Origin: Acidovorax sp.
Lineage (GTDB): Bacteria; Pseudomonadota; Gammaproteobacteria; Burkholderiales; Burkholderiaceae_C
DNA: 64,000 nucleotides
Direction: 5' to 3'
Assembly (NCBI RefSeq): GCF_021287135.1
Contig: NZ_JAJTBB010000039.1
Coordinates: 1 to 64,000 of the forward strand
Below are positions 1 through 7,818 of the stretch, piece after piece (position 1 is the first letter of the stretch; every line of letters starts with the position of its first letter). The position numbers and the translations under genes are program-made. Under the pieces are notes generated by a model. The model was not told the DNA's origin, ran no database searches, and worked only from the letters and a program-made list of their open reading frames with translations.

Positions 1-32
1 GCGCCGCGTGCATCTGCGGCCTCGGGCAGTCT

Positions 33-90
33 GCTGCGTTGCAAATCCTCGCAATAGCTGCGGCTATTGCTGCGTTTTGCGCCTTGCAGC
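33..90. repeat. Imperfect hairpin repeat at the window edge
   Basis: A perfect 8-bp stem, GCAATAGC (51-58) and GCTATTGC (63-70), encloses a TGCG loop. It is flanked by imperfectly complementary arms, CTGCGTTGCAAA on the left and TTTTGCGCCTTGCAG on the right. From memory, similar elements are scattered between genes in Comamonadaceae, but no second copy was found in this window. It lies downstream of the minus-strand lipoprotein gene and probably belongs to an intergenic repeat family. Confidence 0.5.
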
Positions 91-151
91 CCCTCCCGAT
101 CCGCAGCGCCCACTTACCGCTCAATTCGTGCAGAGCATCCCAAGGGCTGTT

Positions 152-169
152 AGAACGTCAACACGTTCT
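152..169 (-). terminator. Short hairpin abutting the lipoprotein stop codon
   Basis: AGAACGT (152-158) pairs with ACGTTCT (163-169) around a CAAC loop, giving a 7-bp stem that touches the minus-strand stop codon at 169-171. There is no T-run after it on the minus strand, so it could be a weak terminator or an mRNA 3'-end stabiliser for the lipoprotein gene. Confidence 0.4.
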
Positions 170-765
170 CAGGCCGGCAGGCACTGCACCGTGGTGTCGG
201 GCAACGCCAGCTTTTCGGCAAAGAGCCCGTTGCGCTCGGGCGAGATCAGCGCGCCCAGGCCTTGCATCACCGTGACTTCGGCACCCGGCTGCCGGTCGCG
301 GTAGCACTTGCCCAGCAGATCCAGCGTCTGCACCAGCGCCTGCGCCTGCGGCGGTGAAGTTTTCTCCAGCGACTGCGCGTGCTGGCGCAGCCAGCCTTCG
401 TACGCCTCCAGGCTGGGCTGCGGCAGCTTGGCCCGCTCCGCCTCGGGGATCATGCCGGCGAACAGGTTCTGCAGGCTTTGTGTGCCCGGCTGCCCCATCA
501 CCAGCACCGCGTCGTAGCGCGCCTCGTAGGCCCCCTGGCGGTAGATGACCTGGTGGATCTGGTAGCGCAGCCGGCCTTTCTCACCCCCCAGCGTGCGCAC
601 CAGTTCGCGGGCCGCCGCGCTGTGCGGGTCTGCAGCGAACTGCGCCTCCAGCGCCGCCGAGATCTGCGCGTCCGAGGGGAAGGACGGCGCCGCCTGCGGG
701 GTACAGGCCACCAGGCCCGCGCCGGCCGCCAAATACAAAAAGCCACGCAAGATAATAAATTTCAT
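169..765 (-). CDS. Putative lipoprotein of unknown function
   Basis: This 198-aa protein begins with a short lipoprotein signal peptide whose lipobox LVAC places the acylated cysteine at residue 21; Thr at +2 predicts retention in the outer membrane. The rest is soluble, largely helical, and has one internal Cys pair candidate (GKCYRD and VQCLPA near the C-terminus). I do not recognise the family. The gene is transcribed away from the CsgG-type cluster that starts at 1131, sharing a 365-bp intergenic region with it, so co-regulation is possible but unproven. The reading frame is uninterrupted and its codon bias matches the neighbours, which supports it being real. Confidence 0.75.
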   Translation of the reverse strand: MKFIILRGFLYLAAGAGLVACTPQAAPSFPSDAQISAALEAQFAADPHSAAARELVRTLGGEKGRLRYQIHQVIYRQGAYEARYDAVLVMGQPGTQSLQNLFAGMIPEAERAKLPQPSLEAYEGWLRQHAQSLEKTSPPQAQALVQTLDLLGKCYRDRQPGAEVTVMQGLGALISPERNGLFAEKLALPDTTVQCLPA

Positions 766-1130
766 ATTGATGACAACGCTCTGGAAAATCCAGCGGAATT
801 ATCAATGTCCGAATGTTCCTCCAGGTATCAGACGGATTTGAAGTGTGAAAACTTGTATGGATTTTGGCCCCCTGCCGGGGCATGGCGCGCGGGCCGTTCG
901 TGTGGGAATGTTTCCTGGCGCGAAGTCATTGCCTGTCCTACAACGCGCAAACTGCCGGCTTTGCCCAGGTGATCGTCGTGCCCGGCGGCTGTGGATAAGT
1001 TGGGCCGGCCGGCCCATCTGCGCTGTCTACATTTGTTAACTGTCGCGTTGCAGGCCCCCTTCAAGAATTCGCCCGCAGGCCGCACAAGGCTGCCCGTCGA
1101 TTAATTTCAACCCTTGGAAGGATTATTGAA
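766..1130. promoter_or_regulatory. Divergent intergenic region with a perfect DnaA-box sequence
   Basis: This 365-bp stretch separates two divergent genes and should hold promoters for both, but I cannot assign -35/-10 boxes with confidence. It is visibly more AT-rich near 740-850 than the genes around it. At 990-998 it contains TGTGGATAA, the exact complement of the DnaA-box consensus TTATCCACA. A clear ribosome-binding site GGAAGGA (1116-1122) precedes the ATG at 1131. Confidence 0.45.
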
Positions 1131-1490
1131 ATGCGTACCTTTGCCATTACCGCCGCCGCCACCTTGGCCCTGTCCTGCGGCGCTGCATTTGCCCAGAGCG
1201 GCAACGTCACCATCCCCGGCCTGCTGTCTGGCAAAGGGTCTGCGGGGTCGGAAGTCACCAACAGCAAGATCTCCGTGACTGGCAACAAGGCCACCAATGT
1301 CATCGCGGGCGGCGGCAAGGCCGGCATCAAGGTGGCGGAGGTGTCCATGGAAGGCGTGGCCAACGTCAACAGCATCAACATCACCGGCTCCAAGATCCGC
1401 AACTCGGAAATCACGGTCAGCGGCAACGAAGCCACCGACATCAAAGCCATTGGCGGCACCGCCAACGTCAACAGCGTGAACATCAACTAA
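1131..1490 (+). CDS. Small secreted repeat protein, putative minor fibre subunit
   Basis: This 119-aa protein has a classical signal peptide (residues 1-21, cleavage after AFA). The mature ~98 residues are two copies of the repeat that fills the 1193-aa protein downstream. The first is a long unit (ISVTGNKATNVIAGGGKA, then a VNSINI tail, ~45 aa) and the second a short unit (ITVSGNEATDIKAIGGTA, then VNSVNI, ~30 aa). The pattern VxVxGNxAxxIxAxGGxAxxNSV suggests beta-strand/turn rungs with stacked Asn. It is the first gene of the CsgG-type cluster and has a strong Shine-Dalgarno (GGAAGGA, 8 nt from ATG). By analogy with curli it could be a nucleator or minor subunit; that is inference. No cysteines remain after cleavage. 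Confidence 0.8.
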   Translation: MRTFAITAAATLALSCGAAFAQSGNVTIPGLLSGKGSAGSEVTNSKISVTGNKATNVIAGGGKAGIKVAEVSMEGVANVNSINITGSKIRNSEITVSGNEATDIKAIGGTANVNSVNIN

Positions 1491-1509
1491 GACCGTACCG
1501 CGCTGTGGG

Positions 1510-1551
1510 GGCCGGCGGGAGCCGGCCAGCCGCCGACCGGCCAAGGGCCGG
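1510..1551 (+). promoter_or_regulatory. Tandem hairpins between two fibre-like genes
   Basis: Two perfect stem-loops lie between the 119-aa and 1193-aa genes: GGCCGGC (1510-1516) with GCCGGCC (1521-1527), and CCGGCC (1537-1542) with GGCCGG (1546-1551). Neither has a T-run. They could act as mRNA processing or stability elements, or a leaky terminator, letting the first gene be expressed at a different level from the second. Confidence 0.45.
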
Positions 1552-1615
1552 GCGCACCCCCACGGCAGCCACCACGACCATCACCACGACCATCACCACC
1601 ACAAGGGGCTTCTGA

Positions 1616-4600
1616 GTGTCCACACCGCGCAAGACGCACCGGCGTGAATCTGCCGCCGCGCTAGGGTTGCTTGGCCTTTCCCTGGCCCTGGCCTGCGGGC
1701 GTGCGGGCGCGCAGGAATCCATGCTGGCCGGCCTGGGGTGGCACAAGAACAGCGCCGGCACGCAGGTGGACGCCAACAGCCAGATCCAGGTGCTGGACAA
1801 CCGCTCCACCGGGCCGGTGGTTTCCACCGGCGGCAAGGGATCGGCCCTGGCCAACGCCGGGATGCGCGTGGACCTGGCCGGCACCGCGCAGGCGAACGGC
1901 ATCGGCCTGGCCGCCATGGACGTGCGGCAGTCCCAGGTGCAGGTGCTGGGCAACCAGGTGACCGGCTTCATCCATGCACTGGGCGGGGCCGCCACCGTCA
2001 ACATGGTGCTGGCCGCCAGCGCGGAAGGCACCAAGCAGCTCACCGCCAGCCGGCTGCTGGTGCAGGGCAACCGCGCGGCCGAGGTGGCCGCCTTTGGTGC
2101 CAAGACGGAGGTGCTGCTGGGCACCGGCTCCCTGCAGATGCCGGGGCGCGCCAGCGCCAACAGCGTGCTGCTGGACGCCACGGACGTGCGCAACTCCGAA
2201 CTGGCCGTGGTGGGCAACGACGCACGGCGCATCACCTCCATCGGCGGCTCGGCGCTGGCCAATGCGCTCACGGCGGCACGGTCCACTCTGGTGGACACAC
2301 GAATTTTGCAGACCGCCAACCGCGCGGAGGATGTACGCGCCGGCGGGGGCGGCGGCGGGGTGGGGCGCGGCACGATCGCGCAGGTCAACCTGACCGGCGT
2401 GGCCGCCGCCAACGCTGTCACGCTGGCCTCCAGCCAGTTGCGGGGGGCGCAGCTGGTGCTGTCCCGCAACGAGGCCGCCCAGGTCATTGCCACGGGCGGC
2501 AGCGCCCTGGCCAACAGCATCAGCCTGACCGACCACCAGCTCGCCGGTTCTGCTGGCTACCAGGCGGGCGTGACCGGCAATACCGCGCGCAACGTGCAGG
2601 CCTGGGGCGGCGAAGGTTCCATCCTGGGCGGCGCGCTGGCCGACGTGCGCGTGGCCGCCACCGCCCTTGCCAACACTATTTCGGTGACCCGCGGCGAACT
2701 GGCCGAAAGGCCGGTGCACCAGCTGGCCGCCAACGAGGCCCGCGATGTGGTGGCGACCGGTGGCGGTGCCGCGGGCAACAGTCTGTGGCTGGACAACGCC
2801 GCCGTGCGCGGCGGCAGCGTGCTGCTGGCGGGCAACACGGCCGACCGGGTGCGCACGGCCGGGGGCAGCGGCAGCATCGGCGCGGGTGCCGTGGGCGCGC
2901 TGGAGCGCAACGGCCGCGCGCTGGCCAATACCGTGGTGGCCGACCACCAGGCCACGCTGGAGCGCGCAGCCGTCACCGTCACGGGCAATCGCGGCGCGTC
3001 CGTGACCGGCGCGGGTGGCCTGGCCGCGGCCAACAGCGTGATGGTGACGGAAGGGCGCGTGCAGAACACGACCGTCACGCTGGCGGGCAACCGTGCCGAC
3101 GGCGTGCAGTCCACCGGCTACGCGGCGCAGGCGGGCGGCGGGCTGCTGTTTTCGGCCAGCCAGCAGTCGGCCGCGCTGGCCAACACGCTGTCGGTCACGG
3201 GCTCGCAGCTGGATGCGGCCACGCTGACGGTGGCCGGCAACACGGCCTCGCGCCTGTCGGCCCGGGGCGGCGCCTTGCAGGCCAATAGCATCGCGGTCGA
3301 AAACGGCGCGGGCGCGCCCTCGCGGCTGTCGGCCGACGGCGCGCTGAGCGGCAACACGGCCAGCGACATGAGCACCACGGCCGACTCCGTCTCCGGCGCC
3401 GGGGGGCTGGCCAGCCGCGAAAGCCGCGCCCGCGCAGCCGCCAACGCGCTGGTGCTGCACGATGGCGCGCAGGTGGATGCGTCGTCGTCGTGGCTGGTGG
3501 CTGGCAACAGTGCGCGTGGCGTACACGCCACCGGCGGCACGGCGCTGGTCAATGCGCTGGCGGCCTACCGTGGGGCCTCCGTGCAGGGCAGCCCGGTCGT
3601 CATCGCGGGCAACACCGGCCAGGGCATCCGCGCCGCAGGCAGCGGCGCGCAGGCGCTGGGGGTGGGCAGCAAATCCAATGGCGTGCTGGCGGCCAACGGC
3701 CTGTACATGGATGGCGCGGGCGCGACGGCCCTGGCGCAGAGCAGCCTGCTGGTGGCGGGCAACACCGCCCGGCAGCTGAACGCCGATGGCGGCCGCATCA
3801 ATACCAATGCGCTGTCGCTCAATGCCCAGGGCCGCGTGCAGGGCAGCAGCATCACCGTGGCCGCCAACACGGCCGCCGACGTGCGCAGCGAGGGCCGTGA
3901 AGGCACCGTGGCGGGCTTTGCAGCCTTCGGCAAGGGCATTGGGCAAGCCAATGCCAATGCCGTGCAGGTGCTGGGCGAGATGCGGGCTGCCAGCCTGCAG
4001 CTCATCGCCAACCAGGCGGGGCGCGTGGTGGCCACCGAGGGGTTGGCCGCGGCCAACAGCTTCTCCCAGGGCGCGGGTGGCCGGGTGGAAGGGGTGCAGG
4101 CGCTGGTGGCCGCCAACACGGCCGTGTCCACGCAGGCCGAACAGGGCAGCACGGCCCTGGCCAACAGCGTGCAGGCCGACGGCACGCTACAGGGCAGCAC
4201 GGTGCAGGTGATGGCCAACCAGGGCAGCGCCCGCGCGGCCGCCCGCGACGGGCTGGCCAACAGCGTGCGGGCGCAAAGCCGCGGCCGCATTGCCGGCTCC
4301 AACGTCACGGTGACCGCCAACCAGGGATCGGGCCAGGAGGGTGTGGCCAACAGCGTGGACGTGGCGGGCACGCTGCAGGGCGGCAGCATCACCATCCTGG
4401 GCAACCAGGGCTCGGCCCGCGATGGCGGCGCCATCAACAGCGTGGCGGGCAGCGGGCGCATCACCGGCAGCCAGATCACCGTCATCGGCAATGCAGGGTC
4501 GGCCAGCGGCGGCTTGGCCAACAGCGTGCGCGCGGACGGCAGCATCACCGCGTCCAGCATCACCATCCTGGGCAACCAGGCGAGCGTGCAAGGCAGCGGC

Positions 4601-5197
4601 AGCAAGGTCAACAGCGTCACGGGCTCGGGCTCCATGAAGGGCAGCCAGGTCCTGATCGCGGGCAACACCGGCCGCGCCAGCGGGGGCGGCCTGGTCAACG
4701 GCCTGCACAACCGCGGCAGCATGAGCGGAGCGCAAGTGGTGATTACGGGCAACCAGGGCGACGCCACCGGCGGCGGCACGGTGAACAGCGTGGACAACCG
4801 CGGCCAGTTGTCGGGCCGCGTGATCATCGCGGGCAACCGGGGCAGCACCACGCTGGGCGGCACGGTCAACTCGCTGGTGAACCGCGGCGTGGTCACGGGC
4901 ACCGTGGTGATTGCGGGCAACCAGGGCCGCGCCGCCGTGGGGGGCGTGTCCAACTCGGTCATCAACCAGGGCCTCATCACCGGCGTGGTCACCGTGGTGG
5001 GCAACAACACGGTGGCGGGGGTGGGCATGACCTCGGGCAGTGTGCGCAACCTGGGCGGGGCCGTCACCGGCGCGGTGGGCGTGGCGGGCAACGCGGCGTT
5101 TGCGGCCAACCCGGGCTACACCTACACCCTTCCGTCCATGGGGGTGGTGAACCAGTCGGTCACGGTGCTGCCGGCGTTCAATGTTCTGAACATGTAG
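1616..5197 (+). CDS. Large secreted Asn/Gly-repeat protein, candidate surface fibre or adhesin
   Basis: This 1193-aa protein starts at a GTG (1616) with AAGGGG at 1603-1608; an in-frame TGA immediately before rules out an earlier start. A signal peptide (~33 aa, ending RAGAQ) precedes about 30 imperfect repeats and almost nothing else. Each repeat follows xGSxVxVxGNxAxxVxAxGGxAxANSV. Up to about residue 780 they alternate between long units (~46-52 aa, with an insert after the GG turn) and short units (mostly ~33-37 aa). The last dozen become uniform at 28-30 aa with a GNQG core. The mature part is rich in Gly, Ala, Asn, Ser and Val and has no Cys. The C-terminus (~50 aa) is a distinct tail ending FNVLNM. 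I see no autotransporter barrel, LPXTG motif or type I secretion signal, so export through the neighbouring CsgG-like pore is the likely route. A beta-solenoid or amyloid-like fold is inferred. Confidence 0.8.
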   Translation: MSTPRKTHRRESAAALGLLGLSLALACGRAGAQESMLAGLGWHKNSAGTQVDANSQIQVLDNRSTGPVVSTGGKGSALANAGMRVDLAGTAQANGIGLAAMDVRQSQVQVLGNQVTGFIHALGGAATVNMVLAASAEGTKQLTASRLLVQGNRAAEVAAFGAKTEVLLGTGSLQMPGRASANSVLLDATDVRNSELAVVGNDARRITSIGGSALANALTAARSTLVDTRILQTANRAEDVRAGGGGGGVGRGTIAQVNLTGVAAANAVTLASSQLRGAQLVLSRNEAAQVIATGGSALANSISLTDHQLAGSAGYQAGVTGNTARNVQAWGGEGSILGGALADVRVAATALANTISVTRGELAERPVHQLAANEARDVVATGGGAAGNSLWLDNAAVRGGSVLLAGNTADRVRTAGGSGSIGAGAVGALERNGRALANTVVADHQATLERAAVTVTGNRGASVTGAGGLAAANSVMVTEGRVQNTTVTLAGNRADGVQSTGYAAQAGGGLLFSASQQSAALANTLSVTGSQLDAATLTVAGNTASRLSARGGALQANSIAVENGAGAPSRLSADGALSGNTASDMSTTADSVSGAGGLASRESRARAAANALVLHDGAQVDASSSWLVAGNSARGVHATGGTALVNALAAYRGASVQGSPVVIAGNTGQGIRAAGSGAQALGVGSKSNGVLAANGLYMDGAGATALAQSSLLVAGNTARQLNADGGRINTNALSLNAQGRVQGSSITVAANTAADVRSEGREGTVAGFAAFGKGIGQANANAVQVLGEMRAASLQLIANQAGRVVATEGLAAANSFSQGAGGRVEGVQALVAANTAVSTQAEQGSTALANSVQADGTLQGSTVQVMANQGSARAAARDGLANSVRAQSRGRIAGSNVTVTANQGSGQEGVANSVDVAGTLQGGSITILGNQGSARDGGAINSVAGSGRITGSQITVIGNAGSASGGLANSVRADGSITASSITILGNQASVQGSGSKVNSVTGSGSMKGSQVLIAGNTGRASGGGLVNGLHNRGSMSGAQVVITGNQGDATGGGTVNSVDNRGQLSGRVIIAGNRGSTTLGGTVNSLVNRGVVTGTVVIAGNQGRAAVGGVSNSVINQGLITGVVTVVGNNTVAGVGMTSGSVRNLGGAVTGAVGVAGNAAFAANPGYTYTLPSMGVVNQSVTVLPAFNVLNM

Positions 5198-5263
5198 CCG
5201 CAGGCCGTTTCGGTGCGAAGACGGCTTTGGCGTTTCCCATTTGAAATGGACGAAGGAGTGGCG

Positions 5264-5722
5264 ATGACAACACGAAACCCCGATCTCCCAGCGCGCGCAC
5301 GGCGGGCGCTGGGCCTGTGCTGCGGTGCAGGAGCACTGGCCCTGCTGGGCACCGGCGCGCAGGCGCAGCTGGTGAACTACGGCGAGCAGCTGGGCGCCTA
5401 CAAGGACATGGCCAGCAGCGGCGTGCGGCTCAATGACGGCGTGTACCCGTCGGTGAGTGCCAAGGCCCGCGTGAACCGGGCCATCTCGCAGAACACGCTG
5501 GTGGACCAGAGTGCGCTGGTGCAGCCCGACGGCACCCTCAAGCTGCCCGAGGGGCAAAAGAACATCGTGATCCGCTCCACCTATTCCGACGTGCAGCGGG
5601 GCGCCGACGGCACGCTGCGCATTGCCAGCCCCGTCATCCAGGGCAATGTCACCGGCAACGTGACGCTGTATGTCGAAGGCAAGGGGGTGGAAAACATCAC
5701 TGTCCTCAATTCAGGCCGCTGA
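5264..5722 (+). CDS. Secreted accessory protein of the CsgG-type cluster
   Basis: This 152-aa protein starts at ATG 5264, chosen for the GAAGGAG at 5252-5258; in-frame upstream codons add only an arginine-rich extension. A signal peptide (about residues 1-30, ending AQAQ) leads to a ~120-aa mature domain with polar, strand-prone sequence and a C-terminal stretch VIQGNVTGNVTLYVEGKG that echoes the GN motif of the repeat proteins without forming full repeats. It sits between the 1193-aa protein and the CsgG-like lipoprotein, the position expected for a chaperone, pore cap or nucleator. I do not recognise the family and see no convincing similarity to CsgE or CsgF. A 12-bp hairpin follows its stop codon by 6 nt. 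Confidence 0.75.
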   Translation: MTTRNPDLPARARRALGLCCGAGALALLGTGAQAQLVNYGEQLGAYKDMASSGVRLNDGVYPSVSAKARVNRAISQNTLVDQSALVQPDGTLKLPEGQKNIVIRSTYSDVQRGADGTLRIASPVIQGNVTGNVTLYVEGKGVENITVLNSGR

Positions 5723-5728
5723 CGCACT

Positions 5729-5755
5729 GCGGCCCAGGCCGCGGGCCTGGGCCGC
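5729..5755 (+). promoter_or_regulatory. Perfect 12-bp hairpin between accessory and CsgG-like genes
   Basis: GCGGCCCAGGCC (5729-5740) pairs perfectly with GGCCTGGGCCGC (5744-5755) around a 3-nt GCG loop, six bases after the TGA at 5720-5722. There is no T-tract, so it is probably not a full terminator. A stable 3' hairpin of this kind could protect the upstream subunit mRNA or attenuate transcription into the secretion genes. Confidence 0.6.
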
Positions 5756-5807
5756 AAGGTCCCGAGAGAGCGGGGCCGTGGATACCCACTACACCAAGAA
5801 GACCACC

Positions 5808-6956
5808 ATGATCCAAAGAACTTTGCGATGGGGCGCGCTGGCGCTCGCCGTCGCTGCCCTGGGCGGATGCGCCTCCACCGAAAACGCCCTCAAGGACGCC
5901 AAGACCCTGATGGAAGAGCGCGAGGCCGACAAGCTGCTGCCCGTGACCAATCTCAGCCCCTATGCGCTGGCCCTGGGCCGCTTCGGGCGCATGCTGGACA
6001 TCTACAAGGAAGGCGACCCCGTCATCTATCTGCAGACCCGCAGCATCCTGGACGCCACCAACCTCTCCAGCCCTCTGGTGGGCGCCGAGATCCCGGGCGA
6101 CATCACGGAAATGGTGCGCACTGCCGTGAACCGCATTGGCGCCCGGGTGGTGTATGTGCCGTACCACCCGGACTACCTGGTGTCCCAGGCCCAGCTGGGG
6201 GCCAAGTTCGGGGTGACCATGCCCGACTTCCTGATCACCGGCGCGCTCACGGAATTCGACCGCGCCATCGCGGGGGCGGGGCGGGTGAACTCCGCAGGCA
6301 TCGAGTTCGGCAAGGGGGACGGCAAGGTCACGCTGGGCGGGGACGTCAAGCGCACGGCCATCTATTCCGCCCTGGCGCTGGACCTGAACCTGGTGAGCTT
6401 TTCCACCCAGCAGATGGTGCCGCAGATCCAGGCCTCCAACGTGGTGAAGGTGCTCAACTTCAGCTCCGAGGACAACGCCAGCCTGGGCTTCTACGGCGAT
6501 GCCTTCGGCTTCAAGCTGGAGGGCAAGTACCTGCAGGGCCGCCACTCGGCCATCCGCACCCTGGTGGACCTGAGCGTGCTGGAACTGGTCGGCAAGGCCA
6601 CCAACACCCCGTATTGGCGCTGCATTCCCAATGGCAAGCCCGATCCGGTGGTGGTTGAGAACATGCGCGCCGCGTACAACGCGCTGTCGCCCGAACTCAA
6701 GCTCGGCCTGATCCAGGTGACTCTGCGCAAGTACGGCGAGCCCGTACAGGTCACGCAGAAGTACGACGCAGAGACCCAGCAGGCCCTGGAAAAGGTGTAC
6801 GCCGAGCGGTATGCCGCGCTGGGGCCGGTGGACGTGATGACCTGGCAGGGCTTTGAACCCCTGTTCTTTGGCGTGCCCATGGCTTGGGAGACGGCCGCCA
6901 CCGCGCCCGTGGCCGGCGCCGGCGCGCCCGCGGCTGCTGCGAAGGCGGGCACATGA
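5808..6956 (+). CDS. CsgG-like outer-membrane secretion lipoprotein
   Basis: This 382-aa lipoprotein is the marker gene of the cluster. Its lipobox LGGC puts the lipid-bearing Cys at 21, and Ala at +2 predicts outer-membrane sorting. From about residue 90 to 270 it follows the CsgG layout: a nucleotide-binding-like alpha/beta region, the segment DFLITGALTEFDRAI, a Gly-rich hairpin region (residues ~165-185), an AIYSALALDLNLVSFST strand matching the CsgG beta-barrel strand after it, and LEGKYLQGRHSAIRTLVDLS near the end. CsgG forms a nonameric ungated pore exporting curli subunits, and HfaB of Caulobacter is a relative that exports holdfast anchors. A ~110-aa C-terminal extension ending in an Ala-rich tail is not typical. 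Its TGA overlaps the next gene's ATG by 4 nt, indicating translational coupling. It is presumably the export pore for the repeat proteins. Confidence 0.85.
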   Translation: MIQRTLRWGALALAVAALGGCASTENALKDAKTLMEEREADKLLPVTNLSPYALALGRFGRMLDIYKEGDPVIYLQTRSILDATNLSSPLVGAEIPGDITEMVRTAVNRIGARVVYVPYHPDYLVSQAQLGAKFGVTMPDFLITGALTEFDRAIAGAGRVNSAGIEFGKGDGKVTLGGDVKRTAIYSALALDLNLVSFSTQQMVPQIQASNVVKVLNFSSEDNASLGFYGDAFGFKLEGKYLQGRHSAIRTLVDLSVLELVGKATNTPYWRCIPNGKPDPVVVENMRAAYNALSPELKLGLIQVTLRKYGEPVQVTQKYDAETQQALEKVYAERYAALGPVDVMTWQGFEPLFFGVPMAWETAATAPVAGAGAPAAAAKAGT

Positions 6957-7789
6957 GGCCGGGCGTGCGCACCCCGTTGCGGCCCGTCTGGAGGGGGCTG
7001 GTGTGTGGGGTTGTGTGGGGGGGTGGCCTGCTCGGGCCGGCCCTGGCGCAGCAGGCCCCCGCGCAGGCCGTTCCGCCCGCCGGAGCTCAGGCCCCCGCCC
7101 AGCCGGCCACGCCCCCCGCTGCCGCCACGGCGGGGGCGCGGTTTCTGGAGGCCTGCAATGAGGCACTGGAGCGCGGCGTGGCCGAACTCGGGTGCCAGGG
7201 GCCGATCTACCGCAACGAACTGGAGCGCCTGCAGCGCGAGGCCCTGGCCACGCAGAACCCCCAACTGCTCTCGTTCGTGGGCGATGCCTATCGCAACCCG
7301 CGCGCCGGCATCGGCGACATGGGGCAGGCCTACCGCTGGTACCTGCTGGCGGCTGTGCGCGGCGACCCTCGGGCGATGCAGCGCCTGGCCGAGATGAACC
7401 GCAAAGGCCAGGGCGTGCCCCGCGACAACGTGAAGGCGCTGGGCTATGCCCGGCTGCTGGAGCGCCTGGCGCAGCCCGACACCGGCACCCAGCGCAACGT
7501 GCTGTCGCTCATCAACGAGTTGGGTGCCGAGATGGCCGTGGAAGAGGTGGCGCTGGCCGAGCGGTTTGCGTCCGAACTGGAGGCCCGCATCCAGCGCCAG
7601 GCCACGGCGGACGTCGGCGGCAAGCCGGTGGACGTGCCGCCGGCCCCGGCGGGTGCGGTGCGGCCGGGCTCGGGGCTCCCCGGCATGTCGGCCGTTCCGC
7701 GTTCGCTGCCGGTGCCGGCCACGGCCGCACCCGCCGCGCCGCTGCCTGGCAGTACCTTGCCGGGAACCCCTGGCAAGGCGCCGCCTTGA
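6953..7789 (+). CDS. Exported SEL1-like repeat protein
   Basis: This 278-aa protein starts at ATG 6953, overlapping the CsgG-like gene by ATGA. A signal peptide (cleavage near ALAQ, residue 33) is followed by a Pro/Ala/Gln linker, then a helical domain (about residues 62-205). That domain includes a recognisable SEL1 repeat, AYRWYLLAAVRGDPRAMQRL, continuing to an NRKGQGVPRDN turn. A Pro/Ala/Gly-rich tail follows. SEL1 repeats usually mediate protein-protein contacts in the periplasm. Its coupling to the pore gene suggests a scaffold or adaptor for the export complex; the exact partner is unknown. Confidence 0.75.
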   Translation: MRPGVRTPLRPVWRGLVCGVVWGGGLLGPALAQQAPAQAVPPAGAQAPAQPATPPAAATAGARFLEACNEALERGVAELGCQGPIYRNELERLQREALATQNPQLLSFVGDAYRNPRAGIGDMGQAYRWYLLAAVRGDPRAMQRLAEMNRKGQGVPRDNVKALGYARLLERLAQPDTGTQRNVLSLINELGAEMAVEEVALAERFASELEARIQRQATADVGGKPVDVPPAPAGAVRPGSGLPGMSAVPRSLPVPATAAPAAPLPGSTLPGTPGKAPP

Positions 7790-7818
7790 CGGCGATGGAT
7801 ACACAGAAGGTGACCGCC

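Noticed and set aside
1570-1605. Histidine-rich stretch (CAC/CAT/GAC repeats) just before the 1193-aa gene
   Set aside because: In one frame it would encode HHDHHHDHHHH, but that frame has no start codon after the previous stop at 1477-1479 and ends soon after; it is best read as low-complexity leader DNA.
1661-3946. Long antisense open frame (761 codons) opposite the 1193-aa repeat gene
   Set aside because: It is a shadow of a high-GC, repetitive gene; its translation is His/Arg/Gly/Ala-rich without domains, and the sense strand has a signal peptide, ribosome-binding site and regular repeats.
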